Assembly (NCBI RefSeq): GCF_011045035.1
Contig: NZ_JAALAA010000024.1
Coordinates: forward strand, 1-64,000
Reading direction: 5' to 3'
Origin: Nocardioides turkmenicus
GTDB taxonomy: Bacteria; Actinomycetota; Actinomycetes; Propionibacteriales; Nocardioidaceae
Length of the DNA stretch: 64,000 bases
Part shown: positions 41,859-50,863 of the stretch, one piece after another
Layout of the letters: every line of letters begins with the position of its first letter
Position numbering within the stretch: position 1 is the stretch's first letter
Made by a program: the position numbers and the translations under genes
Notes under the pieces: generated by a model
Seen by the model: the letters and a program-made list of their open reading frames with translations, nothing else
Told to the model about the DNA's origin: nothing
Databases searched by the model: none

Positions 41859-44246
41859 GTGACAACAACGCCACCAGCTCCGACGCTCGCAGACTCGATG
41901 GCCGGCATCCCGGCCCGCATCGCCGAAGATCTCGGGGTGCGCCCGGCGCAGGTGACGGCCGCGGTCGCCCTGCTCGACGAGGGTTCGACGGTGCCGTTCA
42001 TCGCGCGCTACCGCAAGGAGGTGACCGGCGGCCTCGACGACGCCCAGCTGCGTACGTTGGAGGAGCGGCTCGGTTACCTGCGCGACCTGGAGGAGCGGCG
42101 CGCCGCCGTGCTCGCCGAGATCGCGAAGCAGGACAAGCTCACACCCGAACTGCAGGCCTCGATCCTCGCCGCCGACACCAAGGCGCGGCTGGAGGACATC
42201 TACCTGCCGTTCAAGCCGAAGCGGCGTACGAAGGCGATGATCGCGCGCGAGAACGGGCTCGAGCCGCTGGCCGACGGCCTGCTGGCAGACCCGTCGCTGG
42301 ATCCCGCCGTCGAGGCGGAGAAGTACCTCGGCGAGCAGGTCCCGGACGCGAAGGCCGCGCTCGACGGCGCCCGCGCGATCCTGGTCGAGCGGTTCGGCGA
42401 GGACGCCGACCTGATCGGCACGCTCCGCGAGCGGATGTGGAAGCAGGGCCGCCTGGTCACCCGTGTCCGCGAGGGCCGCGAGAACGACCCCGCGGCGGCG
42501 AAGTTCTCCGACTACTTCGACTTCTCCGAGTCGTACGCCTCCCTCCCCTCCCACCGCACCCTGGCCGTCCTCCGCGCGGAGAAGGAGGAGGTCCTCGACG
42601 TCACCCTCTCCCCCTACGCCGAGGACCCCGAGCCGGGCGAGGTGACCGACTACGAGCGCTCCATCGCTTCTCGTTTCGGGATCGCGGACTCCGGCGGGCC
42701 TGCGGACAAGTGGCTGGCCGAGACGGTGCGGTGGGCGTGGCGTACGCGGATCCTCTTCCGCCTCGAGCTCGACATGCGCACCCGGATCCGCACCGCCGCC
42801 GAGGAGGCCGCGATCGCGGTCTTCGCCGACAACCTGCGCGACCTGCTGCTGGCCGCGCCGGCCGGCACCCGGGCGACCATGGGCCTCGACCCGGGCATCC
42901 GGACCGGCGTGAAGGTGGCCGTCGTGGACGCGACCGGGAAGGTCGTGGACACCTCGACGGTCTACCCGCACGAGCCGCGCCGCGACTGGGACGGCGCGCT
43001 CGCGACGCTGGCGGCGCTGGCGAAGAAGCACTCGGTCGACCTGATCGCGATCGGCAACGGCACCGCCTCGCGCGAGACCGACAAGCTCGCCGCCGACCTG
43101 CTCAAGCTGCTGCCGGACCAGAAGATGACCAAGGTGATGGTCTCCGAGGCGGGCGCCTCGGTCTACTCCGCCTCGGCGTACGCGTCCTCCGAGCTGCCGG
43201 ACCTCGACGTCTCGCTGCGCGGCGCCGTGTCGATCGCTCGCCGCCTGCAGGACCCGCTGGCCGAGCTGGTGAAGATCGAGCCGAAGTCGATCGGTGTCGG
43301 CCAGTACCAGCACGACCTGCCGGAGTACGGCCTCTCCAAGTCGCTGGACGCTGTCGTCGAGGACTGTGTGAACGGCGTCGGGGTCGACCTCAACACCGCC
43401 TCGGTTCCGCTGCTGCGCAGGGTCTCGGGGATCACCGAGTCGCTCGCCTCGGCGATCGTGGCCCACCGCGACGCCAACGGCCCGTTCCGGACCCGTCGTG
43501 AGCTGACGAAGGTCGCGCGACTCGGCCCGAAGGCGTTCGAGCAGGCGGCCGGGTTCCTCCGGATCCGTGGCGGCGACGACCCGCTCGACCTGTCCGGCGT
43601 GCACCCGGAGTCCTACCCGGTCGTCAACCGCATCCTGGAGTCGACCTCGACCGACATCGGGTCGCTGATCGGCAACACCGCGGTCCTGAAGTCCCTCAAG
43701 CCCTCCTCGTTCGTCGACGAGACCTTCGGTCTGCCGACGGTCACCGACATCCTCGCCGAGCTCGAGAAGCCCGGCCGCGACCCGCGTCCGGAGTTCCGTA
43801 CGGCCACCTTCTCCGAGTCCGTGCACGTGATCGCCGACCTGCGCCCCGGCATGGTCCTGGAGGGCACCGTCACCAACGTGGCCGCCTTCGGTGCCTTCGT
43901 CGACATCGGCGTCCACCAGGACGGTCTGGTCCACATCTCCGCGATGTCGGACAAGTTCGTCGAGGACCCGCGCGACGTGGTCCGCTCCGGCGACGTGGTG
44001 CGGGTGAAGGTCCTGGAGGTAGACGAGGCCCGCAAGCGGATCTCGCTCACGCTGCGGCTGTCCGACGACGCGCCCGCAGCGAGTGAGCCGAAGGCGGCCG
44101 GCGGCGGCAACCGTGGCCAGCGCGGCGGTGGCGGTAAGAAGAGCCAGCCGCGAGGCAAGGGCGGCGGTCGGCCGCAGGGCCGCCCGGCTCCGGCGCCCAC
44201 CAACAGCGCGATGGCCGACGCCCTGCGTCGCGCAGGGCTCTCCTAG
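41859..44246 (+). CDS. tex: RNA-binding transcriptional accessory protein Tex
   Basis: Tex is a conserved nucleic-acid-binding protein linked to transcription and stress survival. The 795-residue chain has the helical N-terminal region (AEDLGVRPAQVTAAVALLDEG and VPFIARYRKEVTGGLDD), a YqgF-like RNase H fold (MGLDPGIRTGVKVAVVD), helix-hairpin-helix motifs (TRRELTKVARLGPKAFEQAA), and a C-terminal S1 domain (MVLEGTVTNVAAFGAFVDIG). The Gly/Lys-rich tail is common in actinobacteria. Start GTG 41859 gives a typical length; ATG 41898 is an alternative. The gene is divergent from ndk. Confidence 0.96.
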   Translation: MTTTPPAPTLADSMAGIPARIAEDLGVRPAQVTAAVALLDEGSTVPFIARYRKEVTGGLDDAQLRTLEERLGYLRDLEERRAAVLAEIAKQDKLTPELQASILAADTKARLEDIYLPFKPKRRTKAMIARENGLEPLADGLLADPSLDPAVEAEKYLGEQVPDAKAALDGARAILVERFGEDADLIGTLRERMWKQGRLVTRVREGRENDPAAAKFSDYFDFSESYASLPSHRTLAVLRAEKEEVLDVTLSPYAEDPEPGEVTDYERSIASRFGIADSGGPADKWLAETVRWAWRTRILFRLELDMRTRIRTAAEEAAIAVFADNLRDLLLAAPAGTRATMGLDPGIRTGVKVAVVDATGKVVDTSTVYPHEPRRDWDGALATLAALAKKHSVDLIAIGNGTASRETDKLAADLLKLLPDQKMTKVMVSEAGASVYSASAYASSELPDLDVSLRGAVSIARRLQDPLAELVKIEPKSIGVGQYQHDLPEYGLSKSLDAVVEDCVNGVGVDLNTASVPLLRRVSGITESLASAIVAHRDANGPFRTRRELTKVARLGPKAFEQAAGFLRIRGGDDPLDLSGVHPESYPVVNRILESTSTDIGSLIGNTAVLKSLKPSSFVDETFGLPTVTDILAELEKPGRDPRPEFRTATFSESVHVIADLRPGMVLEGTVTNVAAFGAFVDIGVHQDGLVHISAMSDKFVEDPRDVVRSGDVVRVKVLEVDEARKRISLTLRLSDDAPAASEPKAAGGGNRGQRGGGGKKSQPRGKGGGRPQGRPAPAPTNSAMADALRRAGLS

Positions 44247-44249
44247 GTC

Positions 44250-44290
44250 GCCGGGGAGGAGATCTGCACGAGACCTGCACATCTCCTCCC
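44250..44290 (+). terminator. terminator hairpin after tex
   Basis: CGGGGAGGAGAT (44250-44261) pairs perfectly with ATCTCCTCCCCG (44279-44290), three bases after the tex stop. The 17-base loop contains two CTGCAC repeats. Confidence 0.72.
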
Positions 44291-44325
44291 CGCATCCTCC
44301 CGACTCCGCGACCTAGGTTCGGAGC

Positions 44326-44691
44326 ATGACCTCCAAGAACCTGTACGTGCTCGGCGGGATCGCTGCCGCCGGCACCGCGATCCTCCTCGTCCTCGGCGCC
44401 GGTGCGCTCGGGATCATCGGCGACGGCGGGCGCGCGGACATGATGTACCTCGCCCCCATCGGCATCGTCGTCCTCGGTGCGCTCATGGTCCGGTTCCGGT
44501 CTCGCGGGATGGCGTTCGCCGCAGGCACGGCAGCCGTCGCGACCATCGTCGTCGGCTTGATCGCGATCGCTGCCGGCCTCCATGACGACCTCGACGGCGC
44601 CCGGGACATCCTGATGATCAGTGCGCTGTACGCCGCCATGTTCGCGGTCTCGGGCTGGCTGTTCTGGCGGTCGGGCTCACTGACCCGGTAG
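44326..44691 (+). CDS. small membrane protein, four predicted helices
   Basis: No family is recognised. The 121-residue protein is strongly hydrophobic, with four likely membrane helices (about 7-29, 41-58, 66-86, 95-113) and short polar turns. It starts at ATG 44326, downstream of the tex terminator, and converges on the flavin-binding protein gene. The coding pattern (third-position GC) is like its neighbours, supporting a real gene. Confidence 0.7.
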   Translation: MTSKNLYVLGGIAAAGTAILLVLGAGALGIIGDGGRADMMYLAPIGIVVLGALMVRFRSRGMAFAAGTAAVATIVVGLIAIAAGLHDDLDGARDILMISALYAAMFAVSGWLFWRSGSLTR

Positions 44692-44698
44692 CCGGGAC

Positions 44699-45385
44699 CT
44701 ATGCGCCCAGGCCGGCCGCGCGGCGCACGACATCCTCCGGCGCCGGCCCGGTCGCATCGTCGGCGGTGACCGGAGCACCGGCGACGCGGTGGATCGGGAT
44801 GACACCGGCCCAGACGCCGGCCTCGATGTCCGCGGGGTCGTCGACCGGCCCCTCGGCGCGCTCCTTCATCGACGCCTCCGCGAGCGGGAGGGCGAGCACG
44901 GCGGTCGCGGCGAGCTCCTTGCGGGTCGCCGGGCGGAGCGTCGCCCAGCGGCCGGGGATCATCTGGTCGACGACGAGCGCGAGGGCACGCTCGCGCTCGT
45001 CCGGGTCCTCGACCAGGCGGGCGCGCCCGATGACCACGGCCGAGCGGTAGTTCATCGAGTGGTGGAATCCGCTGCGCGCCGCCACCAGACCGTCGAGCTC
45101 GGTGATCGTGACGCACACGTCGCGCTCCAGCGCCCGAGCGAGCCAGCCGGCCGCGACCGACCCGTGGAGGTAGATCGACCCGCCTTCGTCGGGGCCGTCG
45201 AGATCGAAGCCGTACGCCGTGGGCAGGACGACCGGGTGGGCATCCTCACCCGACCCGACCGTCACGCCCAGGTGGGCGATGAGCGCCTCGCCGAGGAAGG
45301 TGTGCAGGCGCTCGCGGTCGGTGACGGCGCGGTTCTTGCCGCGGCTGATCCGGGTGCGTGGGCTGGGTGACAACGTCGTGCTCAT
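44699..45385 (-). CDS. pyridoxamine 5'-phosphate oxidase-like flavin-nucleotide-binding protein
   Basis: The 228-residue protein has the split-barrel flavin-binding fold of pyridoxamine 5'-phosphate oxidase-like proteins (HTFLGEALIAHLGVTVGSGEDAH; SIYLHGSVAAGWLARAL; HHSMNYRSAVVIGRARLV). Members bind FMN, F420 or haem and have varied reactions. ATG 45385 is the family start; in-frame codons upstream to 45553 are not conserved. It diverges from a MocR-type regulator 70 bases away, a common arrangement for a regulator and its target. The reaction is not known. Confidence 0.85.
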   Translation of the reverse strand: MSTTLSPSPRTRISRGKNRAVTDRERLHTFLGEALIAHLGVTVGSGEDAHPVVLPTAYGFDLDGPDEGGSIYLHGSVAAGWLARALERDVCVTITELDGLVAARSGFHHSMNYRSAVVIGRARLVEDPDERERALALVVDQMIPGRWATLRPATRKELAATAVLALPLAEASMKERAEGPVDDPADIEAGVWAGVIPIHRVAGAPVTADDATGPAPEDVVRRAAGLGA

Positions 45386-45421
45386 GGCACCATCCTGGTA
45401 GCGAGGTGGCCTGCACGCACG

Positions 45422-45455
45422 GGCCAATTCCCGCCGACTCCGACAGGCCATTCCC
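45422..45455. promoter_or_regulatory. direct repeat GGCCA(A)TTCCC in the MocR divergent gap
   Basis: GGCCAATTCCC (45422-45432) and GGCCATTCCC (45446-45455) repeat in the same orientation, 24 bases apart. MocR-type regulators often bind direct repeats. The second copy abuts the mocR ATG, which has no Shine-Dalgarno site, so a leaderless message is possible. Confidence 0.45.
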
Positions 45456-46805
45456 ATGCTCCCCGTGACCCTCGACCGCACCTCCGGCGAGCCGCTGCCC
45501 GCCCAGCTCGCCGGCCAGGTCCGCGCCCTGGTGCTGGCCGGCACCCTCGCCACCGGCGACCGGCTGCCGTCGAGCCGCGCGCTCGCGGCGGATCTCGGAG
45601 TCTCCCGCGCGGTGACCGAGCAGGCCTACGACCAGCTCACCGCTGAGGGCTGGCTCGAGGCGCGCCGCGGCTCCGGGACGTACGTCGCCACGACCCGCCC
45701 GACCGGCGTGACGTCTCGGCCGACGCAGGTGACCTCTCGGCCGGCGCGGCCGACGTCTCGCCCGACGCGGCCGACGTCTCGGCTGGATACCGGCACGCCG
45801 TTCTTCGACCCGCGGCTCGAGGCAGGATGGCGGCGGGCGTGGCGGGAGGTCTCGGTGGCCGCTCCCCCGCGCGGGTACGACGACCCGCGGGGGCTGGCAG
45901 AGCTGCGCGAGGCGCTGGCGGCCCGACTGGGGCGAACGCGCGGCCTCGAGGTCCACCCGGACGAGATCATCGTGACCGCAGGCACCACCGACGGCCTCCG
46001 CGCGCTCCTGCCCGAGCTGCGACCGGGGCCGGTCGCGGTCGAGGACCCGGGCTACCGGGCCGCGGCCGAGACGGTGCTCACCTACGGGCGCGAGGTGATC
46101 GACCTGCCCGCCGTGCAGCAGGTCGATCACCTGGGGGCTGCCGTCGCGGCGTACGTCACTCCGGCGCACCAGCACCCCCTGGGCCGGGTCATGCCGGCGG
46201 CCGACCGGCTGAGCCTTCTGGAGGCCGCGCGGCGCGCGGACGCGGTGGTGATCGAGGACGACTACGACTCCGAGTTCCGCTACGACGTGGCGCCGGTGCC
46301 CGCGATGGCCACGCTGGACCGCGACCGGGTGGTCTACCTCGGCACCGCGGCGAAGTCGGTGGTGCCGACCCTGCGCCTGGGCTGGCTGGTCGCCCCGCCC
46401 GACCTGCACGACCTCGTCCTGCGCCGCCGCACCATCACCCACGCCGGTGCCGCCTGGCCCTCGCAGCGCGCGCTGCTCACGCTGCTGCGCGACGGCTGGC
46501 TGGACAAGGCGGTGCGATCGGCACGCCGCGTCTACGCCGAGCGCGCGCCCCGGGTCGCCGAGGCCATGACGCCGTACGCGACGCTCGCCGGCCCGTTGGC
46601 GGGCATGTACTCCACCTGGCTGCTCCCCGAGCCCGACGCCGTGCGCGCACGGGACGCCGCCAGGGCGGCCGGGTTCGAGATCAACCTGCTCTCGACGTAC
46701 GCCCGCAGCAGTGGCCTGACCGGCCTGGTGATCGGCTTCGGCGGGGTCACCGACGCCGAGCTCGACCAGGCCCTCGCCGCCGTCACGGCCGCACTCGGCC
46801 GCTAG
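45456..46805 (+). CDS. MocR/PdxR-type regulator (GntR HTH fused to aminotransferase)
   Basis: The 449-residue chimera has a GntR winged helix (about 10-75; GDRLPSSRALAADLGVSRAVTEQAYDQL). A linker with a repeated TSRPT motif (about 83-112) follows, then a class I aminotransferase-like domain. The PLP lysine lies in GTAAKSVVPTLRLGW near residue 299. These regulators sense PLP or a PLP-bound amino compound. It diverges from the pyridoxamine oxidase-like gene, its likely target, and ends overlapping the convergent zinc-ribbon gene by four bases. Confidence 0.92.
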   Translation: MLPVTLDRTSGEPLPAQLAGQVRALVLAGTLATGDRLPSSRALAADLGVSRAVTEQAYDQLTAEGWLEARRGSGTYVATTRPTGVTSRPTQVTSRPARPTSRPTRPTSRLDTGTPFFDPRLEAGWRRAWREVSVAAPPRGYDDPRGLAELREALAARLGRTRGLEVHPDEIIVTAGTTDGLRALLPELRPGPVAVEDPGYRAAAETVLTYGREVIDLPAVQQVDHLGAAVAAYVTPAHQHPLGRVMPAADRLSLLEAARRADAVVIEDDYDSEFRYDVAPVPAMATLDRDRVVYLGTAAKSVVPTLRLGWLVAPPDLHDLVLRRRTITHAGAAWPSQRALLTLLRDGWLDKAVRSARRVYAERAPRVAEAMTPYATLAGPLAGMYSTWLLPEPDAVRARDAARAAGFEINLLSTYARSSGLTGLVIGFGGVTDAELDQALAAVTAALGR

Positions 46806-47077
46806 CGGCCCGGCGCGTCGTCCTCGATCAGGTCGAAGAGGTTCTCCAGGCTGTCGGGGTCGTCCTCGCCGCCACCGACGGCCCATCCGGAGCTGGTACG
46901 CCGCAGCTGCGCGCCCACGAGCCGGCACGACTCGCCGGCCTTGTGGGCGTAGTGCGCCGTCCGCGTCCGCGGCCGGCGCAGCACGAGCGCGTTCCCGCAG
47001 GCCGGGCACAGCGCCCAGTCGGCCGCGGTCTCGTCCGTCGCCATCTGCAGCTCGTCGGGCTCCTCCACGGCAGCCAA
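46802..47077 (-). CDS. small zinc-ribbon-like hypothetical protein
   Basis: The 91-residue protein has WALCPACGNALVLRRPRTRTAHYAHKAGESCRL (shown here as CPACGN, HYAH and a further Cys), suggesting one zinc-binding site. An acidic tail (EDDPDSLENLFDLIEDD) follows. The TTG start at 47077 has GAGG upstream; ATG 47044 would give 80 residues. It lies two bases after the DUF4233 gene and is the last gene of the folC operon. No function is known. Confidence 0.68.
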   Translation of the reverse strand: MAAVEEPDELQMATDETAADWALCPACGNALVLRRPRTRTAHYAHKAGESCRLVGAQLRRTSSGWAVGGGEDDPDSLENLFDLIEDDAPGR

Positions 47078-47079
47078 GG

Positions 47080-47490
47080 CTAGACCTCTTCCTCGGTCTC
47101 TTGCTCGGCCTGTTCCTCCGCGACGATCCGGTCGTACGCCTCGAACGCCGCCGCACGCTCACGCTCGATCTTGCGCCCGAGGATGTCGGCCATGCCCCAC
47201 AGCACCGCGAAGATCACGCCGACGACGAACATGATCGTGATCAGGAAGCCCATCCCGATCGCGACCACCTGCAGCGCCCAGCCGATCCAGTAGGCCCACG
47301 GGCGGCGCAGCAGCCCGGCCACCACGATGCAGGCGACGAAGAAGCCAAGGCCCAGCGGGAGCGCCAGGCCGGCGGAGACCCCGCCGATCGAGATCATCAC
47401 CGGCGCGGCCAGCGCGACCGCGAGACCCTCCATCGACACGATCGCGGCGCACATCCCACGCCGCGGCGACTTCTCCCGCTCAGTCGCCAT
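47080..47490 (-). CDS. DUF4233 membrane protein
   Basis: The 136-residue membrane protein typically follows folC in actinobacteria. It has about four helices (for example GLAVALAAPVMISIGGV, FFVACIVVAGLL, ALQVVAIGMGFLITIMFVVGVIF), the SPRRGMCAAIVSMEGLAVAL signature at the start and an acidic coiled tail (EEQAEQETEEEV). ATG 47490 lies 11 bases inside the 3' end of folC, so translation is coupled. Function unknown. Confidence 0.9.
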   Translation of the reverse strand: MATEREKSPRRGMCAAIVSMEGLAVALAAPVMISIGGVSAGLALPLGLGFFVACIVVAGLLRRPWAYWIGWALQVVAIGMGFLITIMFVVGVIFAVLWGMADILGRKIERERAAAFEAYDRIVAEEQAEQETEEEV

Positions 47491-48922
47491 CAGCGTCCGC
47501 CTCCAGGTAGGCCTCCAGCTCGGGGTCGGCGGTCGGCACGACCCGGGCGGTCGCGGCGGAACCCGCGGCCGGGCCACGGCTCCCGAGCAGCGCACGGGCC
47601 TCGCCGGCGGTGACCACAGAGCCGGTCACGAGCACCGCTCCCTCGGAGATCGAGCCGGAGTCGGCGGACTCGGAGAGGGCGACCGCAGCGTCGATCGCGT
47701 CGGCGAGCCGCGGCACCACGGAGACCCGCTCCTCGCCGTAGAGATCCACGGCCATCTTGGCCAGGTCGACGGCGGGCAGGGCACGCTCGGTGGAGTTCTG
47801 GGTGACGACGAGATGCTCGAGCGCGGGCTCGAAGGCGGCGAGCAGACCCTCGACGTCCTTGTCCCCCATCACGCCGATGACCCCGACGACCCCGGAGAAC
47901 GAGAACGAGTCCTCGAGCGCCGCGACGGTCGCCTCGGCGCCGGCCGGGTTGTGGGCGGCGTCGATCAGGATCGTCGGGGACGACCGCACGATCTCCAGCC
48001 GCGCCGGTGAGTCGGCCTTCGCGAACGCGTCGCGGACGACCTCGTCGGAGAGCACGGTCTCGCCGAGGAAAGCCTCGACCGCGGCCAGCGCCGCGGCGGC
48101 GTTCTGCGCCTGGTGGGCACCGTAGAGCGGCAGGAACAGATCCTCGTACGTCCCCCGCAGCCCGCGGAGCGTGACGATCTGCCCGCCCACGGCCGGGGTG
48201 CGCGACACGACCGCGTAGTCGGTGCCCTCCCACAGCAGCCGGGCGCCGACCTCGGCCGCGTGCTGGTCGAGCACCGCGGCGACCTCGACGCTCTGCTCGG
48301 CGATCACGGCGACGGCACCCGGCTTGATGATCCCCGCCTTCTCGCGGGCGATGGCGACCGGTGTGTCACCGAGGTACTTGGCGTGGTCGACCGCGATCGG
48401 CGTCACCACCGCGACGTCGGCGTTCGCCACGTTGGTCGCGTCCCAGCCGCCACCGAGCCCGACCTCCACCACGGCCACGTCGACCGGGGCCTCGGCGAAC
48501 TTCGCGTAGGCCATCCCGACCATCGTCTCGAAGAACGACAGCGGGTGTGGCTGGTCGTCGTCGACCATGCCGAGGTAGTGGGCGACGTCGTTGAACGCGG
48601 CCACGAACTCGTCGTCGGAGAGCGGCTCGCCGTCGATCGAGATCCGCTCGTTGATCCGCTCCACGTGCGGCGAGGTGAACCGGCCCACCCGCAGGTCGAG
48701 CGACCGCAGCAGCGTGTCGATCATCCGGGACGTGGAGGTCTTGCCGTTGGTGCCGGTCAGCTGGACGATCCGGAACGCGTCCTGCGGGTCGCCGAGGATC
48801 TCGAGCAGCGCCCGGATCCGGTCCAGCGACGGCTCCAGCCGGGTCTCGGGCCAGCGCGACTGCAGCGCCTCCGAGACCTCTTCGATCGTGGCCGCCAAGC
48901 GCGGCGCGGGAGTCTCACTCAT
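47480..48922 (-). CDS. folC: bifunctional folylpolyglutamate synthase/dihydrofolate synthase
   Basis: FolC adds glutamate to dihydropteroate and later to folates, using ATP. The 480 residues have the Mur-ligase P-loop VQLTGTNGKTSTSRMI near 57, FTSPHVERINERISIDG, EVGLGGGWDATNV and the C-terminal ligase domain with TILIDAAHNPAGAEAT. The ATG at 48922 fits the family. It heads a folC-DUF4233-zinc ribbon operon. The usual upstream partner valS lies on the other strand, 2.9 kb away. Confidence 0.96.
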   Translation of the reverse strand: MSETPAPRLAATIEEVSEALQSRWPETRLEPSLDRIRALLEILGDPQDAFRIVQLTGTNGKTSTSRMIDTLLRSLDLRVGRFTSPHVERINERISIDGEPLSDDEFVAAFNDVAHYLGMVDDDQPHPLSFFETMVGMAYAKFAEAPVDVAVVEVGLGGGWDATNVANADVAVVTPIAVDHAKYLGDTPVAIAREKAGIIKPGAVAVIAEQSVEVAAVLDQHAAEVGARLLWEGTDYAVVSRTPAVGGQIVTLRGLRGTYEDLFLPLYGAHQAQNAAAALAAVEAFLGETVLSDEVVRDAFAKADSPARLEIVRSSPTILIDAAHNPAGAEATVAALEDSFSFSGVVGVIGVMGDKDVEGLLAAFEPALEHLVVTQNSTERALPAVDLAKMAVDLYGEERVSVVPRLADAIDAAVALSESADSGSISEGAVLVTGSVVTAGEARALLGSRGPAAGSAATARVVPTADPELEAYLEADADGD

Positions 48923-49024
48923 CGGGTCGAGTCTATGCGCCCGTCGCTTCCCAGCGAATCGCCGGACCCGCTACCCTCCCCCTGATCTCGGACTGAAGCC
49001 CATCCCCCACAAGGTCCACCATTC

Positions 49025-50854
49025 ATGCGTACGCTCCGGGCCGCTCTCGCGGTCTCGCTCCTGGCCGGTGCCTACGTCGTGGCTGCCTTCATGCTGGTCG
49101 GTCAACAGATCGTCCCGCGACGCCCGCGCGCCAAGACCTCGGCCGACCCCGGCGGACTCGTCCTCACCGAGCAGGACCAGCCGGCGCTGTGGGCCGAGGT
49201 CCGCCAGCTGGCCGCCACCGCCGGGACCCGCGCGCCCGACGAGATCCGCCTGGTGCCGGAGGCCAACGCGGCGGTCAGCGAGGAGACCAGCCTCCTCGGG
49301 CTCAGGACCGGGACCCGGCGGATGTTCCTCGGCGTACCTCTCCTCCAGGGCCTCTCCCGTAACCAACTCCATGCGGTGCTCGCCCACGAGCTCGGTCACC
49401 ACAGCACCACCCGCTCCCGGCTCGGCGCGCTCGTCCACCGCAGCCGCCTGGCGATCGCCGAGGTCGCCGCCGGCCTCTCCAACCCGCTGGCGAAGCGGCC
49501 GTTCCGGACGTACGCCCGGATGTTCTTCGCCCTCACCCGACCGCTCGCACGCGCCCACGAGATCGACGCCGACCGGCTCAGCGCGCACGTCGCCGGGCCA
49601 CGGACCGCGGCGGTCACGCTGCGTACGCTGCCCGCGCTCGCCGCCGCCTGGCGCATCTACCTGGAGCAGTACGTCGAGGCCGGCACCCACTACGGCCTGC
49701 GGCCGACACGCTTCTTCGACAACTTCGCCAACCTGATGAGCGACCCCGAGCGCCTCGAGGAGCTGGCCCGGATCAGCGCGGCACCGCCCGAGACCGCGAC
49801 GTCGGCCTACGACTCGCACCCGCCGCTGGCGGAGCGGATCGAGCGGCTAGAGGCGATGGCGGCCGCCGACGAGGCCGGTGAGGACAGGTCCGGCAACGCG
49901 ACCAGCATCCTGCGCTACCCGTCCCAGAACTTCCTCGCCCTCGAGGACAAGACGTTCGCCGGCTCGGGTCTGACCCCGGCGCCGATGGCGGATATCGGCA
50001 CGGTCGCCGGCGCCCGTGCCGCGGCGGCCGACGCGGAGACCTTCCTGAACGCGATGCGGGAGAACCAGATCCTGCCCGCCACCGTCCGCGGTGCTCTCGA
50101 TCTGATCGCCTCCGGCAACCTCGACACGCTCCTGGACCTGGTCGAGGCCGGGTCCACGTCCCCCGAGCAGGAGGGCGAGGCGAAGCGGAAGGTCATCGCC
50201 CGTCTCCTCGGCGCCGCCATCGCCCACGAGCTGGTCAGCGAGGACAAGGCCCGCTACGAGCTCAGCTGGGCCGGCCCGTGGCGCCTCGTCGACATCGCCG
50301 GCCAGGACGTCGATCCCGAAGACCTCGCCTACCAGGCCCTCGGCTCCCCCGGCTACGCCGCCGCGCTGCGCGCCTGGGTGCACCAGCTCGAGGGGAAGGT
50401 CGACACCGAGGCTCAGGCTCAGCCCTCCGACGCACCGACCCGCCCGCCGATGCCCGACGGCTACATCGGCGCCTTGGCCCCGGTCGCCGGCGACGGCGTC
50501 CGTACGCTGCTGGTGACCGACACCGGCCTGATGCTGCTCAAGCCCTCCGGATCCGACCGCCTCGCCACCGGCCTGGCCTCGGTGACCGCCGGCTCCCCCG
50601 GCCGGAAGCTGATCCAGCGCGCCCTGGACCGGCCGCCCGCCGAGCTCGCCGCCACCGCCAACGCCGCCTTCGTCCCCTGGGACCAGATCCGCGCCGTCCA
50701 CCTCGTGCACGGCAGCAGCGGCCGCCGCTCGGCCGACATCACCACCGCCACCGGCCAGGGATGGTCTCTGCGCTGGACCGACGCCGCCGAGGTGGAGGGC
50801 CACATCTGGCCCGCCGTCGACCACTACCTCGGCCGCCGCTTCACCGTCGACTGA
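49025..50854 (+). CDS. M48 family metalloprotease (membrane)
   Basis: The 609-residue protein has an N-terminal membrane helix (about 5-27). The zinc site is AVLAHELGHHS at about 118-128 (HExxH), and the third ligand Glu is in AHEIDADRLSAH. This is the HtpX/CAAX-protease-like M48 fold. The C-terminal ~300 residues are soluble and unusual, with repeated Ala/Gly-rich segments and a final domain ending WTDAAEVEGHIWPAVDHYL that looks like a lipid- or protein-binding module. It is divergent from folC and converges on a GNAT gene nine bases away. Confidence 0.87.
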   Translation: MRTLRAALAVSLLAGAYVVAAFMLVGQQIVPRRPRAKTSADPGGLVLTEQDQPALWAEVRQLAATAGTRAPDEIRLVPEANAAVSEETSLLGLRTGTRRMFLGVPLLQGLSRNQLHAVLAHELGHHSTTRSRLGALVHRSRLAIAEVAAGLSNPLAKRPFRTYARMFFALTRPLARAHEIDADRLSAHVAGPRTAAVTLRTLPALAAAWRIYLEQYVEAGTHYGLRPTRFFDNFANLMSDPERLEELARISAAPPETATSAYDSHPPLAERIERLEAMAAADEAGEDRSGNATSILRYPSQNFLALEDKTFAGSGLTPAPMADIGTVAGARAAAADAETFLNAMRENQILPATVRGALDLIASGNLDTLLDLVEAGSTSPEQEGEAKRKVIARLLGAAIAHELVSEDKARYELSWAGPWRLVDIAGQDVDPEDLAYQALGSPGYAAALRAWVHQLEGKVDTEAQAQPSDAPTRPPMPDGYIGALAPVAGDGVRTLLVTDTGLMLLKPSGSDRLATGLASVTAGSPGRKLIQRALDRPPAELAATANAAFVPWDQIRAVHLVHGSSGRRSADITTATGQGWSLRWTDAAEVEGHIWPAVDHYLGRRFTVD

Positions 50855-50863
50855 CTGCGCAGG

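Noticed and set aside
41367..44282. Minus-strand open frame of 971 codons including ndk
   Set aside because: Only the last 134 codons are ndk; the rest is antisense to tex and reads as Arg/Gly/Asp-rich shadow.
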